Part shown: piece by piece, positions 60,527 through 64,000 of the stretch
How positions within the stretch are numbered: position 1 is the stretch's first letter
How the letters are laid out: each line of letters begins with the position of its first letter
Source of the DNA: Bacteroidota bacterium
Lineage (GTDB): Bacteria; Bacteroidota; Bacteroidia; Cytophagales; Cyclobacteriaceae
Length of the DNA: 64,000 nt
Reading direction: 5' to 3'
Assembly: GCA_023412765.1 (NCBI GenBank)
Contig: JAEZBX010000036.1
Coordinates: 1-64,000 of the forward strand
The notes under the pieces: generated by a model
What the model was told of the DNA's origin: nothing
Seen by the model: only the letters and a program-made list of their open reading frames with translations
Databases searched by the model: none
Position numbers and translations under genes: made by a program

Positions 60527-61783
60527 TTAAGCAGCTTCCTTGATCTGCGTCGCCTTATAAACTTTGGTATCCGGCACGAACACAACAAACTGGCACTTCC
60601 ATTCCGACACATAAGACAGTTGATCCATTATCTCTTCTTTCAGATTCCATGGGAAGATAATAATGTAATCCGGACGAGTTTCCTTTATTCGTTGTTCAGA
60701 GCATACAGGAATGTGACTACCAGGCAAATATTTTCCCTGTTTTGACGGAGCTGCATCAACAACATATTGAATCAGGTCGTCGCCCTTTATGCCAGCATAA
60801 TTGAGCAATGTATTTCCTTTAGCAGCCGCACCATAACCTGCAACGGTCTTGCCTTCACTCTTCTTCTCAACAAGGAATTCTAAAAGCTTGTATTTAATAG
60901 CATTCACGCGCTCCTGGAAATTCTGATAGTAGGCTAACGTAGTTATGCCCGCGCGTGATTCTTTATCAAGCATATTTTGTACACGCGCTGAAATTTCCTT
61001 AGTCGTGTCATCTGAATGCTTTGCAAATATTCTTAGAGAACCGCCGTGTGTTGGTTGTTCTTCGACATCAAACATTTCCAATCCATGGGCCGCGAAGATC
61101 TTCTTAACAGTCGTAAACGACAGGTAAGAAAAGTGTTCATGATAAATCGTATCGAACTGACAGTCTTCTACCAATCGAAGAAGGTGAGGGAACTCCATTG
61201 TTATTACACCATCGTGGTGCAAGGCAGTCTTCAGACCTTGCACAAAATCATCAATATCCGGTACATGGGCCAGTACGTTATTGCCGACAAGCAGGTTAGC
61301 TTTTTGACGACGCTGATTAAGTCTGAACGCGAATTCGGTAGTGAAATACTCGGTAATGGTTGGAATCCCTTTCATAATGGCAACGTTAGCCGTATTCTTG
61401 GTCGGCTCGATACCTAAGACAGGGATGTTTTTATTCTTAAAATGTTGAAGAAGGTATCCGTCGTTAGAAGCAATTTCCACGACGAGAGAATTTTCGTCGA
61501 AGTGGAAGCGGTCAACCATATTATCGGCATAACGGCGAGCGTGTTCTACCCAGCTCTTTGAGTACGACGAGAAATAGACGTAATCGTTGTTGAAGATCTC
61601 TCTCGCCTTCTTGTACTCGTCTATTTGTACAAGGTAGCACTCATCACATACATAAATCGAAAGCGGATAATAGCACTCCGGTTCATTTAATTCTCGAGCT
61701 GACAAAAATGAGTTCGAAGGGGGACAATTAACAAGGTCTACGAACTTGGTCGTAAGCTCTTTTTTACAAAAACGGCAGTTCAT
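60527..61783 (-). CDS. C-methyltransferase-like protein (Zn-finger, SAM, C-terminal domain)
   Basis: A 418-residue protein of the NovU/TylC3-like sugar C-methyltransferase type. A zinc site CRFCKKEL with CDECYLVQ (Cys pairs) opens it, then a SAM-binding Rossmann fold with LVVEIASNDGYLLQHFKNKNIPVLGIEP and NNVLAHVPDIDDF, and the C-terminal Methyltransf_14 region with VAGYGAAAKGNTLLNYAGI. Family members methylate NDP-4-oxo sugars at C-3 or C-5. No NDP-sugar genes are adjacent. Confidence 0.87.
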   Translation of the reverse strand: MNCRFCKKELTTKFVDLVNCPPSNSFLSARELNEPECYYPLSIYVCDECYLVQIDEYKKAREIFNNDYVYFSSYSKSWVEHARRYADNMVDRFHFDENSLVVEIASNDGYLLQHFKNKNIPVLGIEPTKNTANVAIMKGIPTITEYFTTEFAFRLNQRRQKANLLVGNNVLAHVPDIDDFVQGLKTALHHDGVITMEFPHLLRLVEDCQFDTIYHEHFSYLSFTTVKKIFAAHGLEMFDVEEQPTHGGSLRIFAKHSDDTTKEISARVQNMLDKESRAGITTLAYYQNFQERVNAIKYKLLEFLVEKKSEGKTVAGYGAAAKGNTLLNYAGIKGDDLIQYVVDAAPSKQGKYLPGSHIPVCSEQRIKETRPDYIIIFPWNLKEEIMDQLSYVSEWKCQFVVFVPDTKVYKATQIKEAA

Positions 61784-62031
61784 TTCGGAATAAGGTTAAA
61801 GTTCAACTATAGAAACAAGCCTTTAATAATGATCGAATTTATCTCGTATTGACGTTTGCAATAATGATATTGGTCATAAGATCTCAAGATTCTCGTCTCA
61901 CTAAGTTGCACAACTTTGATCCATTCTAAACAACGCTGTTGTGTGTCTTTTTCGTTGAAAAAAATAGCAAAAGAATACCTGAAAAATGGTGAAAAAACGG
62001 ACGAATTAAGCGCGAGATCAAATCGTAATTA

Positions 62032-62949
62032 CTACGACTTCATTGTAGTCTCAATTCCGACTTTATACGGTGTTGGTTTTATCTGAAACTGGTCGTCCAT
62101 CTTTTTACTGTCAAAAATATAGTCGTTCTCAAACTGGTACATCATTTCCACCAATTCCCTGAGAACCGGCACAAATAAACCTAGCATTCGAATAGTGAAT
62201 TTTGACAAATTCGTTACGCCATTATAAGGATGCCCCAAAGAGTTGCAAGCAACCTTCACAAACTCTTGTCCCGTTATTTTTTCTTGTGAAGTTAGAGCGT
62301 GCCATGTCTGATTATATGCATTGGGTGTATTGCCGAGTATTGCTAAAGCTTTGCCTGCATCGGGAGTGTAGGTAAACGAATGGATTGCATTAGAGTCTCC
62401 AATCCACTGCGCGGATTTGCCTTTCTTGACACGTTGAGTTACTGTAGTGTGCGTAATACTTTGGGATACATTAGGACCATAAAAATCGGCCGAGCGTACG
62501 ATCATTCCGGTGATGTTCCCCGATCGTATTTCTTCCAGAAGCATCGTGGCAATTTTTGCGCGCACTTCGCCCTTTCTGCTATTCGGATTAAAAGGAGTTT
62601 CTTCTGTCATTCGCCCAACTACATGGCCGTACGCATACACGTTGTCGAAGAACGCCAGCTTTGCATTATGCTTCTTACAAGCATCAATTGTATTGCGCAT
62701 GACCTTCGGCCATTGCACCTGCCATACCTTTGTATCATATTTCAAGCCTGCTGTAAGATAAACCACATCACTTCCTTCAACGGCCTTTTCTGTTTGAGAG
62801 TAGTTCAATAAGTCAGCCGCGACTGTTTGATCAGATGAATTTACCTGTTTCGGATTTCGGCTTACCTGTCGGACTTCTTTGGTGTAGTCCGGCAAATGTC
62901 GGGAAAGCTCATTTCCGATGGTTCCATTTGCTCCGAGGATTGTCTGCAT
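62032..62949 (-). CDS. NAD-dependent epimerase/dehydratase family protein
   Basis: A 305-residue extended SDR. The nucleotide site reads ILGANGTIGNELSRHL, with VYLTAGLKYDTKVWQ and a DNVYAYGHVVG segment giving the YxxxK-region equivalent (the usual Lys is not obvious). It resembles NmrA/atypical SDR proteins of unknown substrate. Length is normal. Monocistronic. Confidence 0.82.
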   Translation of the reverse strand: MQTILGANGTIGNELSRHLPDYTKEVRQVSRNPKQVNSSDQTVAADLLNYSQTEKAVEGSDVVYLTAGLKYDTKVWQVQWPKVMRNTIDACKKHNAKLAFFDNVYAYGHVVGRMTEETPFNPNSRKGEVRAKIATMLLEEIRSGNITGMIVRSADFYGPNVSQSITHTTVTQRVKKGKSAQWIGDSNAIHSFTYTPDAGKALAILGNTPNAYNQTWHALTSQEKITGQEFVKVACNSLGHPYNGVTNLSKFTIRMLGLFVPVLRELVEMMYQFENDYIFDSKKMDDQFQIKPTPYKVGIETTMKS

Positions 62950-63052
62950 GGTATGATCGACGCCTTTGCTAAGTTAACATATTACTCTTTGAGTATATGA
63001 TCTTCTCAACTTAATTGCATCAAGCCCGCAGTATTAACGGTTCCGTTTTCTG

Positions 63053-64000
63053 TTATCCCGCCCAACCATCGCGGTCGAGACTCCGGTACTGAATTGCTTC
63101 TGAAAGGTGTTCCGTTTTTATTTCTGCAGAACCTGCAAGATCAGCCACTGTTCGAGATACTTTCAAAATTCGGTCATAGGCGCGGGCCGAAAGTCCCAGT
63201 CGTTCCATCGCAGTCTTCAACAAGCTTTTACCTGCTTCGTTTACTGTGCAAATTTTTTTTACCTGGTTTGAAGGCATCATGGCATTGCAGTAGATTGATT
63301 GCTGGTCTTTGAAACGTTCCGCCTGAACATGCCGCGCCGTGACCACTCGTTGCCGGATCTGTTCGCTGTTTTCCGATCGGCGGTTTGCTGTCATCTCATC
63401 GAAACTCACGGGCACTACTTCCACATGCAAGTCAATGCGGTCAAGCAACGGTCCGCTTATCCTGCTCAGATAGCGCTGCACAACCCCTGGGCCACACACG
63501 CATTCCTTTTCAGGATGGTTATAGTAACCACAGGGGCACGGATTCATACTAGCGATCAACATAAAGTTCGCGGGGTACTCCAATGAAATTTTCGCTCTTG
63601 AAATAGTGACTCTTCTCTCTTCCATTGGTTGTCGCATTACTTCCAGCACGGTTCGCTTGAACTCAGGAAGCTCATCCAAAAAGAGAACCCCGTTGTTGGC
63701 CAAAGAAATTTCTCCAGGCTGTGGGTTGCCACCGCCGCCGACGAGTGCCACATCTGAAATTGTATGATGTGGCGCTCGAAACGGTCGGGTTGTCATGAGC
63801 GACGAATTACCTTGTATCCTTCCCGCGACGGAATGGATCTTCGTAGTTTCCAGTGCCTCGTTAAGAGTGAGTGGTGGTAAAATGGTCGGCAAGCGTTTTG
63901 CTAACATCGTTTTCCCCGCACCTGGCGGACCGATCATGATCACATTATGTCCTCCTGCAGCCGCGATTTCCAGGGCGCGTTTAATATTTTCCTGACCTTG
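63053..64000 (-). CDS. YifB/ComM-type Mg-chelatase-like AAA ATPase (5'-truncated)
   Basis: The C-terminal part of YifB/ComM, cut by the right edge; the frame is open to base 64000 (QGQENIKRALEIAAAGGHNV) and no start is seen. Motifs: Walker A MIGPPGAGKTMLAKRLP, FRAPHHTISDVALVGGG, GVLFLDELPEFKRTVLE (Walker B), RVTISRAKISLEYPANFMLIASMNPCPCGYYNHP, and the C-terminal Mg_chelatase_C segment with RAYDRILKVSRTVADLAGS. ComM is a hexameric helicase for branch migration during natural transformation. Confidence 0.94.
   Translation of the reverse strand, partial: QGQENIKRALEIAAAGGHNVIMIGPPGAGKTMLAKRLPTILPPLTLNEALETTKIHSVAGRIQGNSSLMTTRPFRAPHHTISDVALVGGGGNPQPGEISLANNGVLFLDELPEFKRTVLEVMRQPMEERRVTISRAKISLEYPANFMLIASMNPCPCGYYNHPEKECVCGPGVVQRYLSRISGPLLDRIDLHVEVVPVSFDEMTANRRSENSEQIRQRVVTARHVQAERFKDQQSIYCNAMMPSNQVKKICTVNEAGKSLLKTAMERLGLSARAYDRILKVSRTVADLAGSAEIKTEHLSEAIQYRSLDRDGWAG

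Noticed and set aside
1..64000. tRNA, rRNA or known riboswitch
   Set aside because: No cloverleaf, rRNA segment or standard riboswitch core was recognised by eye in any gap; a covariance-model scan would be decisive.

Overview
This 64 kb window is chromosomal DNA of a Bacteroidota bacterium, most likely of the Cytophagales/Cytophagia type. The case rests on gene content: DUF2807 'head GIN' protein, LytS/LytTR pairs, CarboxypepD_reg plus plug plus outer-membrane beta-barrel receptor, eukaryote-type GlnII, DUF4288, DUF4260 and Mpo1-like proteins. Recognisable Shine-Dalgarno sequences are almost absent, as is usual in the phylum. No rRNA, tRNA, CRISPR array, prophage or plasmid gene was seen. 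One IS110-family insertion sequence is the only clear mobile element.

Layout. 1-5.9 kb: secreted DUF2807 protein, YigZ, an MFS exporter behind an (ACTTACT)8 microsatellite, and a LiaF-like/DUF4288/LytS/LytTR envelope-sensing operon. 6.1-7.9 kb: IS110 element between two copies of a 35-bp intergenic repeat, with a structured leader that could encode a bridge RNA. 7.9-14.8 kb: nitrite assimilation, nirB-nirD followed by a NarX/NarL-like two-component pair, with a TACGTA-rich dyad between nirB and the divergent DUF4202 gene. 15-25 kb: envelope and housekeeping genes (DUF6588, waaA, rsgA), a five-gene operon ending in cupin-GNAT-GT2, a saccharopine-dehydrogenase-like gene, an APC permease and an RNase D-like exonuclease. 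25.3-27 kb: two repeat-filled gaps around an S1/P1 nuclease. 27.0-31.2 kb: a compact four-gene operon (C39-like peptidase, RLAN/RimK ATP-grasp ligase, GCS2-type ligase, N-formylglutamate amidohydrolase-like enzyme) that looks like an uncharacterised amide-bond making and breaking system. 31-41 kb: ECF sigma with a probable membrane partner, GH51 arabinofuranosidase, hemA, an HhH protein, a 1339-residue SF1 helicase with a degenerate nuclease-like tail, and a SET-domain protein. 41.4-45.5 kb: ammonium module (porin-glnII operon; amtB behind a striking composite dyad with sites phased at 52 bp). 45.6-50.9 kb: AsnB-DUF4260, a YbdK-like ligase and small membrane or secreted proteins. 50.9-64 kb: sufS-sufE, NlpC/P60 lipoprotein, Tat-exported asparaginase-family enzyme, cutC, a TonB-type receptor with an extra C-terminal domain, a second LytS/LytTR pair, a C-methyltransferase-like protein, an NAD-dependent epimerase-like protein, and a truncated yifB/comM at the right edge.

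Nitrogen is the main theme. Nitrite is reduced to ammonium (nirBD), ammonium is imported (amtB) and fixed (glnII), and several ATP-dependent amide-forming enzymes (AsnB, two GCS2-family proteins, RimK-like) use the products.

The most unusual non-coding signal is a set of intergenic elements made of short degenerate words. Most are arranged as two inverted arms around a spacer, and each locus has its own vocabulary (for example GGAATAAGG/CCTTATTCC, CGTTAATCG/CGATTAACG, GTTTAGG/CCTAAAC). Five of the eleven convergent gene junctions carry a dyad element of some kind, while the other six overlap or abut within 4 bp.
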